From an uncultured Clostridia bacterium (lineage in GTDB: Bacteria > Bacillota > Clostridia > TANB77 > CAG-508): a DNA stretch of 64,000 nucleotides. The stretch is taken from positions 62,001 through 126,000 of the forward strand of contig CAQZSK010000001.1 of assembly GCA_948934525.1 (NCBI GenBank). The letters run 5' to 3'. Made by a program: the position numbers and the translations under genes. The notes under the pieces are model-generated. The model did no database searches and had not been told where the DNA came from. It was given only the letters and a program-made list of their open reading frames with translations. Numbering within the stretch: the first letter of the stretch is position 1; each line of letters opens with the position of its first letter. This document shows positions 25,500-34,529 of the stretch, one piece after another.

Positions 25500-26237
25500 C
25501 TATATCCCCTCTAATAACCATTTAAAAGGCGATTTATCTTCTCGCTCTCTTCCTTCTTGGTTTGTATATTGTTTATTTGAAAATATGATATCCATCACAC
25601 TATCTGGATAATATTTATCTAAAAATCTATCTAAACTTGTATCTGCTGAAATATTCTGCATTCTTTCATATTGCCTATATCCTGCAAGCATAGAAATAGC
25701 AATATTAAACATCATAAACACAAAAAAGATAGTTGTCGCAATCTTTGCTTTTCTACTCATATACATTAGACTATCTAACTTTGTACTTAATGGATACATC
25801 CATTTAATAAATAGAATGCCCCCTAGCCCCCAATAAAGGCAATGTAATAAGCTGGTTCTACCATTAGCATTAAAACGTAAAGAACTATATTCCCATGAAA
25901 CAGTTCCAAATAAGCACTCTTGCATATAGGAAAATAAGTACTCTGTAATTCCACCTAATACTGCTGTATAGACAAATATTTTTAAACTACTTATTTCTTT
26001 TGTATTTTCAGTAGTTGCTCCTGTAATCCTTGGAACTAATAAATAAAATAAAACTGCTCCAGCTCCATATACTGGAATAAAAGGACCATAAATAACACCT
26101 TGCCTTACTTCAAAGTGTCCTTCTTGCACAATACAAACTATAGTTTCTAAAATACAACCTATAACACTTACAAAAGTAAAAATCCAAAAAACCTTAATTA
26201 ACTCTTTTTTTAAATTACTCTTCATTCTTTTCCCCAT
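25500..26237 (-). CDS. CmpB-type putative ABC transporter permease (membrane protein)
   Basis: 245 residues with six or so transmembrane helices. VSVIGCILETIVCIVQEGHFE, GVIYGPFIPVYGAGAVLFY and FGTVSWEYSSLRFNANGRTSLLHCLYWG match the ABC_trans_CmpB family common in Clostridia. The name is inherited; no ATPase is adjacent and transport is unproven. Start ATG at 26237, with a second ATG at 26225 after GGGGAAAAGA as alternative. Confidence 0.78.
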   Translation of the reverse strand: MGKRMKSNLKKELIKVFWIFTFVSVIGCILETIVCIVQEGHFEVRQGVIYGPFIPVYGAGAVLFYLLVPRITGATTENTKEISSLKIFVYTAVLGGITEYLFSYMQECLFGTVSWEYSSLRFNANGRTSLLHCLYWGLGGILFIKWMYPLSTKLDSLMYMSRKAKIATTIFFVFMMFNIAISMLAGYRQYERMQNISADTSLDRFLDKYYPDSVMDIIFSNKQYTNQEGREREDKSPFKWLLEGI

Positions 26238-26312
26238 TTATTTACATTTCGTTATTATTTTATCACATTTTGTCTTAATTTGTCTTAATTTTTTATTAAA
26301 ATTTCTGGTATT

Positions 26313-26996
26313 TTAAGAATTAATTGTTGTTGAAGTCTTTCCTGTTCCTACTACACTTTCTTGTAAGGAACGCCAAGTATTGCATCCTATTATTCCATCA
26401 GCTGCTAACCCAACACTTTTCTGATATGCTACTACTGCACGATAAGTCTGAGGACCAAATACGCCATCTAATCCTCCTGTTGTATACCCTAATGTATTTA
26501 AATTGTCTTGTGCTATGCATACATAAGCCCCTCTACTTCCTTGCCTAATAAGTGGAAAACCTCCTGTACTGCATGCTGGTGTACCTCTTCTTTTATCAAA
26601 ATGTACCCAAGTTGGTGTAAGTGATGCTGGTTCTACATAAGACCACACTCCTGAAGAAATAGCTGAATTCCTTAGTCTATTTCGATTAGCATTTGTCATC
26701 CTTTGTCCCACGTCAAAGGCAGTTCCTGCATAATGCTGTGATTGATTTCCATGCCCGCCTTCATAAGGTCTTTTAAAAGCGAACCCCACATCAATAGGAC
26801 CTCCAAATAAATATCTTTGACTATTCCAAGCTTGCATGACTCTTTTTTCTGTCCAAAGTACATTACTTTGACTCGAGCCTCTAAATTCATTCACTGTTAA
26901 AGTTCTTCCTGTATTATATGGCATTGCTTCTGATAATCCTCTATAGTAAGTTTCCATACGATTTGTGTCATTATTGTATACTAAAATTCTCGCCAT
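26313..26996 (-). CDS. M15-like peptidase with C-terminal peptidoglycan-binding domain
   Basis: 227 residues without a signal peptide. The N-terminal part has HYAGTAFDVGQRM and WVHFDKR, resembling the HxxGxAxD and HxD zinc motifs of M15 (D,D/L,D-carboxypeptidase-like) enzymes. Residues 148-212 are a PG_binding_1 domain: LIRQGSRGAYVCIAQDNLN, DGVFGPQTYRAVVAYQ, DGIIGCNTWRSL. The lack of a signal suggests export by another route or a mother-cell role on the spore cortex (inference). Confidence 0.7.
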   Translation of the reverse strand: MARILVYNNDTNRMETYYRGLSEAMPYNTGRTLTVNEFRGSSQSNVLWTEKRVMQAWNSQRYLFGGPIDVGFAFKRPYEGGHGNQSQHYAGTAFDVGQRMTNANRNRLRNSAISSGVWSYVEPASLTPTWVHFDKRRGTPACSTGGFPLIRQGSRGAYVCIAQDNLNTLGYTTGGLDGVFGPQTYRAVVAYQKSVGLAADGIIGCNTWRSLQESVVGTGKTSTTINS

Positions 26997-27036
26997 TTTG
27001 ATTCTCCTTTCCCTCTTAGCATTATATGCATACTAA

Positions 27037-27099
27037 TTAAAGGACGTACATCTAATGAACAAAAACTTCGTTTTTATTCATTAGACATACGTCCCTTAA
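27037..27099. repeat. GGACGTA-core inverted repeat, divergent copy
   Basis: TTAAAGGACGTACATCTAAT at the left pairs with its near-complement ATTAGACATACGTCCCTTAA at the right, with AAAAC/GTTTT closing around TTC. The GGACGTA core matches the GGGGACGT family, but the arms differ. It lies between the sortase and the M15-like gene. Confidence 0.75.
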
Positions 27100-27107
27100 C
27101 TAACATT

Positions 27108-27833
27108 TTATATTTCTCTTAATTTTACTACCAATCTTTGTTTTCCATAGTTGGTACAGGTAATTAATGTAAGCTCTTTTTTGCCATTGGTTATTTGACT
27201 AGTACAGCTTGTATCTGTTGGCTCTACTACATATTTATCATATACTTTGTATTTTATTTTTCTACCTGATAAATCTGTTAATTCTGCAATATCCCCATTT
27301 TTTAATTTATGTAATTTACCAAACATAATTCCACTTTCATAATAATGTCCTACAATGCAATAATTTCCTACTTCGTTTGGTTGTGGCCCCCAATATTTAT
27401 TAATGGATACATATAGTAAATCTGGTGAGGTTTCTGAAAGTACTGGATATTCTATTCCAATTTTTGGTATTTTCAGAACCGCTTCTGTTGTATATTTTAC
27501 CCCATCTTTTGAAGTATATGTCGCTGTGTCAATATTAGGTCTTGTATTTCTTTCACTTGTATGTTGCTCTTCTTCTTCTTTGTTCAGAATAACAACAATT
27601 ACATCATTATCCGCTTTTTTTACAGTAGTATCTTCTCTATTATATTCTAGTTGTGCTAATATTTCTTGTGATACTTCTGCTGTTTTGCTCCTGTCATATT
27701 CTGCATATATATAATAAGAAAACAAAAGGCAAATTAAAAACACAGATAAACAAAATTCAATTTTATAAATAACTCTTTTTCTTTTTAACTCTGGCGTAAC
27801 ATACAATTTTTCTGTTGCCAAGATCTGGTTCAC
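27108..27833 (-). CDS. Sortase family transpeptidase
   Basis: 241 residues. One N-terminal transmembrane anchor (about 28-46) and a sortase barrel from about 110: IPKIGIEYPV, catalytic His in YCIVGHYYESG, catalytic Cys in LTLITCTNYGKQR with the following Arg. The TLITC form is the TLxTC signature; the length and N-terminal anchor fit a class D-like or housekeeping enzyme. It would attach surface proteins to the wall. No LPxTG substrate is adjacent. Confidence 0.87.
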   Translation of the reverse strand: MNQILATEKLYVTPELKRKRVIYKIEFCLSVFLICLLFSYYIYAEYDRSKTAEVSQEILAQLEYNREDTTVKKADNDVIVVILNKEEEEQHTSERNTRPNIDTATYTSKDGVKYTTEAVLKIPKIGIEYPVLSETSPDLLYVSINKYWGPQPNEVGNYCIVGHYYESGIMFGKLHKLKNGDIAELTDLSGRKIKYKVYDKYVVEPTDTSCTSQITNGKKELTLITCTNYGKQRLVVKLREI

Positions 27834-27940
27834 TTTGCCACTTCCTTTCTCTCCTAATGATACAGTTTTTATTATAGCATAGTTGTTACTTTTTTTGAAG
27901 TATCTTTTGAAAAATTTCTTTTGAAATTATTTCCAATTAT

Positions 27941-27969
27941 TTGACAACTCCTCAAAAACTTTATATACT
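27941..27969 (+). promoter_or_regulatory. Sigma-A-type promoter of rsmA
   Basis: TTGACA (27941-27946), 17-base spacer, TATACT (27964-27969), 25 bases before the start codon. Confidence 0.7.
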
Positions 27970-27994
27970 TATGGTTAAATAGAAAGGGGCTCTT

Positions 27995-28846
27995 ATGAAT
28001 TCTGTTTTAGAAGAAACCAAATTTTTAATAAAGAAATATCATATCAGTGCTAATAAAAATTTAGGTCAAAATTTTTTAGTAGATGATGAAGCAGTTAATC
28101 ATATTTTAGAATCTGCTCACATTACCAAAAATGATCTAGTTATTGAGATTGGGCCAGGTCTTGGAACACTAACTGCTAGATTGCTAGAAAAAGCTCATAA
28201 AGTTATTGCTATTGAGTTAGATGATAAAATGATAACTATTTTGCAAGATCGCTTTCATTTTTATGATAATTTTGAATTAATACATCAAGATGTATTAAAG
28301 GTAGATTTAAAACAAAAAATAGATGAAAATATATCTGCTGTATCAAGTGTAAAAATAGTTGCTAATCTTCCTTATTATATTACTACTCCTATCATTATGA
28401 AATTGTTAGAAGAACGTTTACCTATAGATAGTATCACTGTCATGGTACAAAAGGAAGTAGCAGATAGGTTAACAGCCGTGCCTGGCAAGAAAAATACAGG
28501 TGCTATTACTTATTGTGTATCTTACTATTGCGAAGCATCAGAAGTAATACTTGTTCCAAATACTTCTTTTATCCCTAGCCCTGAAGTAAATTCAGAAGTT
28601 ATTCACTTAGAGGTTAGAAAAGCTCCTCCTGTTCTAGTAAGTAATGAAACTTTCTTTTTTAAAGTAATTCAAGCAAGTTTTATGCAAAGGAGAAAAACTT
28701 TATTAAATGGACTTTCTAATAATGGAATTGCTTCTAAGGAACTTTTAAAGAAAATGCTAGAGGATTTGCAATTAGATGAAAATATTCGTGGAGAATCTCT
28801 TGATTTAAATCAATTTGCTAAAATTAGTAATTACTTATCTAAATAA
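27995..28846 (+). CDS. rsmA: 16S rRNA (adenine1518/1519-N6) dimethyltransferase
   Basis: 283 residues, full length. NLGQNFLVDD, AdoMet site EIGPGLGTLTARL, and catalytic NLPYYITTP are the KsgA/RsmA motifs. AAAGGGGC precedes the start. It is a single-gene unit with a near-consensus promoter and a perfect terminator. Confidence 0.95.
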   Translation: MNSVLEETKFLIKKYHISANKNLGQNFLVDDEAVNHILESAHITKNDLVIEIGPGLGTLTARLLEKAHKVIAIELDDKMITILQDRFHFYDNFELIHQDVLKVDLKQKIDENISAVSSVKIVANLPYYITTPIIMKLLEERLPIDSITVMVQKEVADRLTAVPGKKNTGAITYCVSYYCEASEVILVPNTSFIPSPEVNSEVIHLEVRKAPPVLVSNETFFFKVIQASFMQRRKTLLNGLSNNGIASKELLKKMLEDLQLDENIRGESLDLNQFAKISNYLSK

Positions 28847-28849
28847 TAT

Positions 28850-28890
28850 AAAAAGATATGTCACTTCTGCTGATAGTGACATATCTTTTT
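28850..28890. terminator. Bidirectional terminator between rsmA and the Rpn remnant
   Basis: AAAAAGATATGTCACT pairs perfectly with AGTGACATATCTTTTT, giving T-runs on both strands. Confidence 0.9.
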
Positions 28891-28891
28891 A

Positions 28892-29344
28892 CTATTTTTT
28901 CATATCCTCCATAATTTCCTCTTTGGTTAAGCCTGTTATTCTCATTACTTGCTCTAATGTAATTTCTTCTTCTAGCATCTTTTTAGCGTCTTCTAATTTG
29001 GCTTTTTTCTCTCCTTCTTTCAATCCCTCTTTCTTTCCTTCGACTTTTCCTTCGGCTCTTCCCTCTTCTTTTGCTTCCTTAATTTCCTCATTTTCCTTCA
29101 TTATTTTGTCTACCTCCTTGTCTTCTGGATTATCTAAAAACATCATCCATTGTAACATAGCATCTTGTTTATTTTCTTGATATTCCTTAATAGCCTTTAG
29201 TAGTCCAATTATACTTATCTCACAAAAACTTGTCAAGATTATCTCTTTATATTTCTCTTCTCGTAGCTGCCATTTCGTATGTGCTCTATGTATTTCTTTA
29301 TCAACATACATTTCCTCTATTTCTTCATAACCTTCTTGTACCAT
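28892..29344 (-). pseudogene. C-terminal remnant of an Rpn/PD-(D/E)XK transposase-like nuclease
   Basis: 150 residues. LQWMMFLDNPEDKEVDKIMKENEEI and the Lys/Glu/Gly-rich repeat (EGRAEGKVEGKKEGLKEGEK) are typical of the C-terminal half of Rpn (YhgA-like) recombination-promoting nucleases. The nuclease domain is missing: the ORF starts directly behind the terminator of mazF with no ribosome binding site. Probably a decayed fragment; translation is unlikely. Confidence 0.65.
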
Positions 29345-29357
29345 AATGTCAAGAAAA

Positions 29358-29401
29358 AAAGTATGCCATTTTCACTATCTTAGTTACTTATGACATACTT
29401 T
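29358..29401 (-). terminator. Terminator after mazF
   Basis: AAAGTATGcCAT pairs with ATGaCATACTTT; on the minus strand TTTTTTTC follows. Confidence 0.65.
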
Positions 29402-29419
29402 ATTACAATATCTCTTCTT

Positions 29420-29770
29420 TTACTCTTCTAATCCAAAGCTTACTCCTAGTGCATTATTAATTCTATTGATAATTTTTTCATCATCAATATGTCCTATTTT
29501 TTCTTTTAAACGGCTCTTATCAATTGTTCTAATTTGTTCTGTCAAAACCACTGATTCCGCCTTTAACCCACTTTGTTCTGGCTCTATCTCTATATGAGTA
29601 GGCAATTTTGTTTTTCCTGTTTGTGAAGTAATTGCCGCTGCAATTACAGTAGGACTATGTTTATTTCCTACATCATTTTGTATAATTAAAACTGGCCTAA
29701 CTCCGCCTTGCTCTGAACCGACTACTGGGCTTAAATCTGCGTAAAACATATCTCCTCTTTTTACTACCAT
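29420..29770 (-). CDS. mazF: MazF/PemK-family endoribonuclease toxin (EndoA-like)
   Basis: 116 residues. VKRGDMFYADLSPVVGSEQGGVRPVLIIQND with the conserved Arg/Gly loop, IAAAITSQTGKTKLPTHIE and LTEQIRTIDKSRL match Bacillus EndoA, which cleaves mRNA at UACAU. The antitoxin normally sits immediately upstream; here the next gene upstream is a GerS-like protein and no antitoxin ORF is visible within 100 bases. The antitoxin may be elsewhere, or the gene has been recruited. Confidence 0.93.
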   Translation of the reverse strand: MVVKRGDMFYADLSPVVGSEQGGVRPVLIIQNDVGNKHSPTVIAAAITSQTGKTKLPTHIEIEPEQSGLKAESVVLTEQIRTIDKSRLKEKIGHIDDEKIINRINNALGVSFGLEE

Positions 29771-29867
29771 GCTTCTTCACTCCTAATATTTGTGTATTTA
29801 AGGTTTTTCTATTGATATATTTTAATATTAGTTTGAAATAAATATAGTTTAAAAAGAGGTCTTCTGT

Positions 29868-30566
29868 TTAATACTGTGTTATTCCATCATTATGAAGGCA
29901 AAATGCTAATACTCCCTCTTTTTTTAGACTATTCATTTTTATCTCTTTATATAATATGTAAACTAGATTTTTTTGGTTCTTATCTTGTACCACTAATTTT
30001 TGAATATTGCCTGTTAATCTATCGATGACTAACTTTTTATTTGCTACATATGGTGTTCCATCAGAAAGTTCTACCTCCATAATAACTTGGTTATTTTCTT
30101 CATATAATTTGGTTTTCTTTCCACTTGATTTTGCATTTCTATAGTCTTCTATAAATGAATGAAGCCATAGAAAATTGTCAGTCAAATAGGAATAGTTTTC
30201 ATAAATTGTTGTTAGATTTAATTTTGAGTTTTGAATTGTGAGTTTATTTCCATCATAAATTGTTTCTAATCCTTGAATATTACTTGGTTCTTTTATAACT
30301 TGTTTCTCTATATTAGGACTAACATATTCCTGTGACAATAAATATTTGGTTGTATTTTTGTTTCCTTCTACTGTTATTTCTACTTCTGCTTCATATGAAC
30401 TAATATTTAAAATATATTCCTCTATTTCTTGTAGAGTTTTGTTATTTAAATTATCCCCAATATTCAAATTTTTATTAGCATTTTTCAAGAAAAAACATAA
30501 AATTATTGCAAGTGTAATTAAAATAACTACAATACCAAATATTATTAACTTTTTACTTTTCATCAT
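29868..30566 (-). CDS. GerS/LolA-like anchored protein
   Basis: 232 residues, with an N-terminal transmembrane segment (about 7-28). The LolA-like pattern is seen in YEAEVEITVEGNKNTTKYLL, IYDGNKLTIQNSKLNL and LVIDRLTGNIQKLVV. It resembles GerS-type lipoproteins of Clostridium difficile, needed for cortex modification and germination. A consensus lipobox Cys is not clear (ILCFF at 22-26). A germination role is inference. GAGGTAAA precedes the ATG. Confidence 0.55.
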   Translation of the reverse strand: MMKSKKLIIFGIVVILITLAIILCFFLKNANKNLNIGDNLNNKTLQEIEEYILNISSYEAEVEITVEGNKNTTKYLLSQEYVSPNIEKQVIKEPSNIQGLETIYDGNKLTIQNSKLNLTTIYENYSYLTDNFLWLHSFIEDYRNAKSSGKKTKLYEENNQVIMEVELSDGTPYVANKKLVIDRLTGNIQKLVVQDKNQKNLVYILYKEIKMNSLKKEGVLAFCLHNDGITQY

Positions 30567-30631
30567 TTTACCTCATTTCTTCTCTTTTTCCAAAATAAAA
30601 AGAGAATATTTCTATTCTCTTTTATCTATAT

Positions 30632-31609
30632 TCACAACTTTTTAAAGTATTCAGTTAAACATTTGATTAATTCTGACTTTGTTTCTATTGTATTTACTTG
30701 CTGTCTTACAGTACTTGCCTCTTTTAGCCCTTTTAAATAATATGTCAAATGCTTTCGCATTTCTTTAACACCTGTATTTTCACCTAGTTCTTGTACCTGT
30801 AACTCAATATGTTCTAATATTAAGTTCAAACGTTCTTGGTTGTTAATTTGCTCTAGATATTCTTGAGGTTGTAATAAATATCTTTTTACTTGTTGAAAAA
30901 TCCATGGATTTCCAATAGAAGCTCTACCAATCATAATTCCATCTACCCCTGTTGTTTCAAACATTTTAAGGGCATCTTCTGGATTCTTTATATCCCCATT
31001 TCCAATAACAGGAATTTTGATTTCTTCTTTTACCTTTCTAATAATTTCCCAATCAGCATTTCCTAAATAAAATTCTTCCCTTGTTCTTCCATGAATGGTT
31101 ACTGCTGATACACCTGCTTCTTCTGCCATTTTTGCAAATTCAATGACATTGATATGTTCTTTATCCCAGCCTTTTCTCATTTTAACAGTAACTGGAACAG
31201 TTGCATTTTTTACAACTGCTTGTATAATTTCCCTTGCTAATTCTATGTTTAACATTAATTTACTACCATCACCATTTTTTACTACTTTTGGTGCTGGACA
31301 CCCCATATTAATATCTACAATGTCTGCTATTTTACTTACTTCTTTTGCAGCATATGCCATTGCTTCTATATCATTGCCAAAGATTTGTACTGCTATTGGC
31401 CTTGCCTCATCTTTCATATTTAATAGCAAATTTGTTTTTTGATCTTGGTAAAATAGTCCTTTACTACTGATCATTTCTGTATACACCAAGCCAGGTTCAA
31501 ACTTTTCACAGATACGACGAAATGGCAGGTTTGTAATTCCTGCCATTGGTGCTAAAAGCACATTATTTTTTAATATTACATTCCCTATTTTTAATTCTTT
31601 TAAGTACAT
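30632..31609 (-). CDS. dusB: tRNA-dihydrouridine synthase (DusB family)
   Basis: 325 residues. FMN barrel signatures: APMAGITNLPFRR, DINMGCPAPKVVKNGDGS with catalytic Cys, TVKMRKGW, and TIHGRTREEFYLGNADW. The ATG at 31609 follows GGAGTAATAAA and starts five bases after the rodA stop; the longer reading from 31648 would overlap rodA. Reduces U to dihydrouridine in tRNA. Confidence 0.93.
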   Translation of the reverse strand: MYLKELKIGNVILKNNVLLAPMAGITNLPFRRICEKFEPGLVYTEMISSKGLFYQDQKTNLLLNMKDEARPIAVQIFGNDIEAMAYAAKEVSKIADIVDINMGCPAPKVVKNGDGSKLMLNIELAREIIQAVVKNATVPVTVKMRKGWDKEHINVIEFAKMAEEAGVSAVTIHGRTREEFYLGNADWEIIRKVKEEIKIPVIGNGDIKNPEDALKMFETTGVDGIMIGRASIGNPWIFQQVKRYLLQPQEYLEQINNQERLNLILEHIELQVQELGENTGVKEMRKHLTYYLKGLKEASTVRQQVNTIETKSELIKCLTEYFKKL

Positions 31610-31613
31610 TTTA

Positions 31614-32720
31614 TTACTCCATAAATAATGTTCTTTGTCTATACCCACTAATATTTAATAATATTGCAATTAAAATAAGATTGGTTAAAAGTGAGCTACC
31701 ACCATAGCTTACAAATGGTAATGGAATTCCTGTAATTGGCAAAAGTCCCATTGTCATTCCTATATTCTCCAGCATATGAAAGAAGAAAATTCCTGCTATA
31801 CCTGCAGCTACATATGAACCTCTTTCATCTTTTGCTGTTTTTGCTACTTTAATTGCTTTTGTTACTAGAATAATATACAACACAATTACAGTAGCAGCTC
31901 CTATAAATCCCATTTCCTCTCCAATAACTGCAAATATGAAATCTGTTGTTTTTGGATATAAATATCCAAGTTGTGTCTGATTTCCTTTTAAAAGCCCCAT
32001 TCCAAATGCTTGCCCTGCTCCTATGGCTAATTTAGATTGGATAATATTATATCCTGCTCCTCTTGGATCTAAATCTGGATTTAAATAAACATCAATTCTG
32101 GATTTCGCGTGTTCTGGTAAAATAAAGAAATAAGCTAATGGTACTAATATTACTATTAATAGAGCTGCTATCAGAATATATCTTTTTCGTATTCCTGCTA
32201 CAAATAGCATAAAAATAAGTGAAACTATGAAAGCAAGCGCTGTTCCATAATCTGGCTGCTTAATAATAAATATAACTGGTACAGCAACTGTTACCAATAT
32301 AATTCCTAATTTCCACAAACGATTAATTTCATCTTTTTCCTTTTTTTGTAGTCTAACTATTACATCTGCTGTAAATAGAACTACAGCAATTTTGGCAAAT
32401 TCTGCTGGTTGAAAAGAAAAAGGTCCTATTGCAAACCAACTGGTTGCCCCATTAATTGCTTCTGTAAACAACACTGCTATTAGTAAAAGTATGCTTATAC
32501 CATATAAAATAGGAGATATCTTACAATAAAACTCATAGTTGATTGCAACAACAAAAACAATGACAGGTATGCTAATTCCAAGCCATAATGCCTGCTTTTT
32601 AAATTCCTCATAATCCAAATTTTGAGTAGATGAAAATAACGCTATTAATCCTATTATTATTAATAGTAATGTACATATTAATATTCCCCACTCAATGTTT
32701 TTTATCATTTTCTTTTTCAT
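31614..32720 (-). CDS. rodA: RodA-like SEDS peptidoglycan glycosyltransferase
   Basis: 368 residues, about ten transmembrane helices. SFQPAEFAKIAVVLFTA, the periplasmic loop RIDVYLNPDLDPRGAGYN and LPFVSYGGSSLLTN are SEDS hallmarks; the spacing fits RodA better than FtsW. It builds glycan strands during elongation. The ATG at 32720 was taken because TGAGGG precedes it; GTG at 32732 lies inside that site. minE-minD lie upstream, a common rod-shape cluster. Confidence 0.93.
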   Translation of the reverse strand: MKKKMIKNIEWGILICTLLLIIIGLIALFSSTQNLDYEEFKKQALWLGISIPVIVFVVAINYEFYCKISPILYGISILLLIAVLFTEAINGATSWFAIGPFSFQPAEFAKIAVVLFTADVIVRLQKKEKDEINRLWKLGIILVTVAVPVIFIIKQPDYGTALAFIVSLIFMLFVAGIRKRYILIAALLIVILVPLAYFFILPEHAKSRIDVYLNPDLDPRGAGYNIIQSKLAIGAGQAFGMGLLKGNQTQLGYLYPKTTDFIFAVIGEEMGFIGAATVIVLYIILVTKAIKVAKTAKDERGSYVAAGIAGIFFFHMLENIGMTMGLLPITGIPLPFVSYGGSSLLTNLILIAILLNISGYRQRTLFME

Positions 32721-32763
32721 TTTTTCCCTCACGTTTTAAGAAGTTATTCCCTAAATACATAAG

Positions 32764-32789
32764 ATACCAAAGATAACTATCTTTGGTAT
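32764..32789. other. Perfect hairpin between minE and rodA
   Basis: ATACCAAAGATA pairs with TATCTTTGGTAT. It is followed by TTTTATT on plus but only a weak T-run on minus, so termination toward rodA is probably partial. Confidence 0.6.
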
Positions 32790-32827
32790 TTTATTGTACT
32801 CTTTTTTTCGTTTTCTATTCGATATAA

Positions 32828-33427
32828 CTATTTTTTCTTTACAGGCTCTTTTACTTCTTCTACTTCCTCTTTAACGTGCTTTGCCTTTTTTTCAGAATTC
32901 TCTTTTTCTGCCACTTTTGTTTTCTTTTCTACTTTTTCTTTTTGTGGCTCTGCCTTTTGCTTAGTTGATTTCTTTTCTATTACTTCTTCTGGCTTGTCCT
33001 TTTTTACCTCTTTACTAACACTTTTCTTCTTTTCTACTTTTTCCACCTTTTCTTTTTCAAGTGGTTCAGTAGTTTTTTTGCTTTCTACTTCTGCCTTTAC
33101 TTCATTGACCTTTTGTGGTTCAACCTTACGAGCTTCATTCTTAATTGTTGTAATTGGAATATTAGCATATAGCGCTGGTGCTCCAACTGTTCCATCTTCA
33201 TTAGATTTATTAGTTAAACGAACATCAATTGCTTTTTCATCAACATCAATATATTTTTTAATTACTTCAATGATTTCTTGTTTCATTAATTCTAAGAAAT
33301 CTGCCGATACATTGGCTCTATCTTGCATTAAAACTAAATGCAATCTTTCTTTTGCTGTATCTGAGCTCTCTTTCGTATTTTCTTTTTTTCCAAAGTTCTT
33401 AAAGAATTTGGCTATACTTTCAAACAT
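32828..33427 (-). CDS. minE: Cell-division topological factor MinE with a long Lys/Glu-rich tail
   Basis: 199 residues, against about 90 for typical MinE. Residues 1-90 are a normal MinE: MFESIAKFFKNF membrane helix, AKERLHLVLMQDRANVSADFL and DVDEKAIDVRL. Residues 95-199 form a low-complexity Lys/Glu/Val tail ending KEPVKKK, probably disordered or coiled. MinE drives MinD off the membrane to place the division site. It starts 62 bases after minD in the same operon. Confidence 0.88.
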   Translation of the reverse strand: MFESIAKFFKNFGKKENTKESSDTAKERLHLVLMQDRANVSADFLELMKQEIIEVIKKYIDVDEKAIDVRLTNKSNEDGTVGAPALYANIPITTIKNEARKVEPQKVNEVKAEVESKKTTEPLEKEKVEKVEKKKSVSKEVKKDKPEEVIEKKSTKQKAEPQKEKVEKKTKVAEKENSEKKAKHVKEEVEEVKEPVKKK

Positions 33428-33489
33428 ATTTTGTCCTCCAACTGTCTATTTTTCTTGTGAAATAAGTATATGTTAAGAGAAGCACCATT

Positions 33490-34281
33490 TTAATGAATAA
33501 AGAAATGTTTTATTCTCTTGAAAAATCCCTCATTAGCTCCTGGGATTGTTATTTCAATATTCTCTCCTAAAATTCTTTGTGCTATTTCTATGTAGGCTTT
33601 TCCTGAAGGTGCTTTGTGGTTTGTTACCACAGGTTCTCCTTTATTAGTTTGTGTAATGATATATTCATCATCTGGCACAACACCAATTAAGTCAATAGAT
33701 AATAAGTCAACAATATCATCTACTTCCATCATTTCACCTTTTTTGACCATATTAGGTCTTAAACGGTTAATCACTAATTGTGGGTTTTTAATTTCTGATG
33801 CTTCGAGTAATCCTATAATTCTATCAGCATCACGAATAGCTGAAATTTCTGCTGTTGTTACAACAATTGCTCTGTCTGCTCCAGCAATTGCATTTTTGAA
33901 ACCTTGTTCAATTCCTGCTGGACAGTCAATTAAAATATAATCAAAATCTTCTCTTAACTTTTCAACTAATTCTCTCATTTGTTCTTCATTTACTGCACTT
34001 TTATCTCTTGTTTGGGCTGCTGGAAGTAAGAATAATTCATCAAAACGCTTATCTTTAATTAAAGCTTGCCTTAATTTGCATTTTTCTTCTACTACATCAA
34101 CAATATCATATACAATTCTATTTTCTAACCCCATAACTACATCAAGATTTCTAAGTCCTATATCTGTGTCAACCAATACGACTTTCTTTCCTCTTAATGC
34201 TAGGGATGAACCTACATTTGCTGTTGTTGTTGTTTTTCCTACTCCGCCTTTTCCTGATGTAACTACAATAACTTCTCCCAT
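33490..34281 (-). CDS. minD: Septum-site ATPase MinD
   Basis: 263 residues. Deviant Walker A GKGGVGKTTT (residues 10-19), switch motifs DTDIGLRNLD and DCPAGIEQGF, and a C-terminal amphipathic helix (GFFKRIKHFF) for membrane binding. Works with MinE encoded immediately downstream. GGAGGAAAAAA precedes the start. Confidence 0.96.
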   Translation of the reverse strand: MGEVIVVTSGKGGVGKTTTTANVGSSLALRGKKVVLVDTDIGLRNLDVVMGLENRIVYDIVDVVEEKCKLRQALIKDKRFDELFLLPAAQTRDKSAVNEEQMRELVEKLREDFDYILIDCPAGIEQGFKNAIAGADRAIVVTTAEISAIRDADRIIGLLEASEIKNPQLVINRLRPNMVKKGEMMEVDDIVDLLSIDLIGVVPDDEYIITQTNKGEPVVTNHKAPSGKAYIEIAQRILGENIEITIPGANEGFFKRIKHFFIH

Positions 34282-34436
34282 TTTTTTCCTCCTTAATTTT
34301 GGGCAACTTTTCTATTTCCATTTTTTGAAAAAATAAAAATGCATTTTCTAACGTATCTATTATACTAGAAAAAACGGAAAAAATCAATGTTCCATATGTT
34401 ATTTATTGAAAAAGTTGGAAATTGATTATAAATTAT

Positions 34437-34482
34437 AAAAAAGAAACCTGTTCTAATTATATCTTTAACAAGTTTCTTTTTT
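34437..34482. terminator. Bidirectional terminator between minD and the pilin-like gene
   Basis: AAGAAACcTGTT pairs with AACAaGTTTCTT, flanked by an A-run and TTTTTT. It ends the 34530-36266 transcript. Confidence 0.8.
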
Positions 34483-34529
34483 GGTTTTATTTTTAATTTT
34501 TTTATTCTTTTAATTTAACCTTCTTTATA

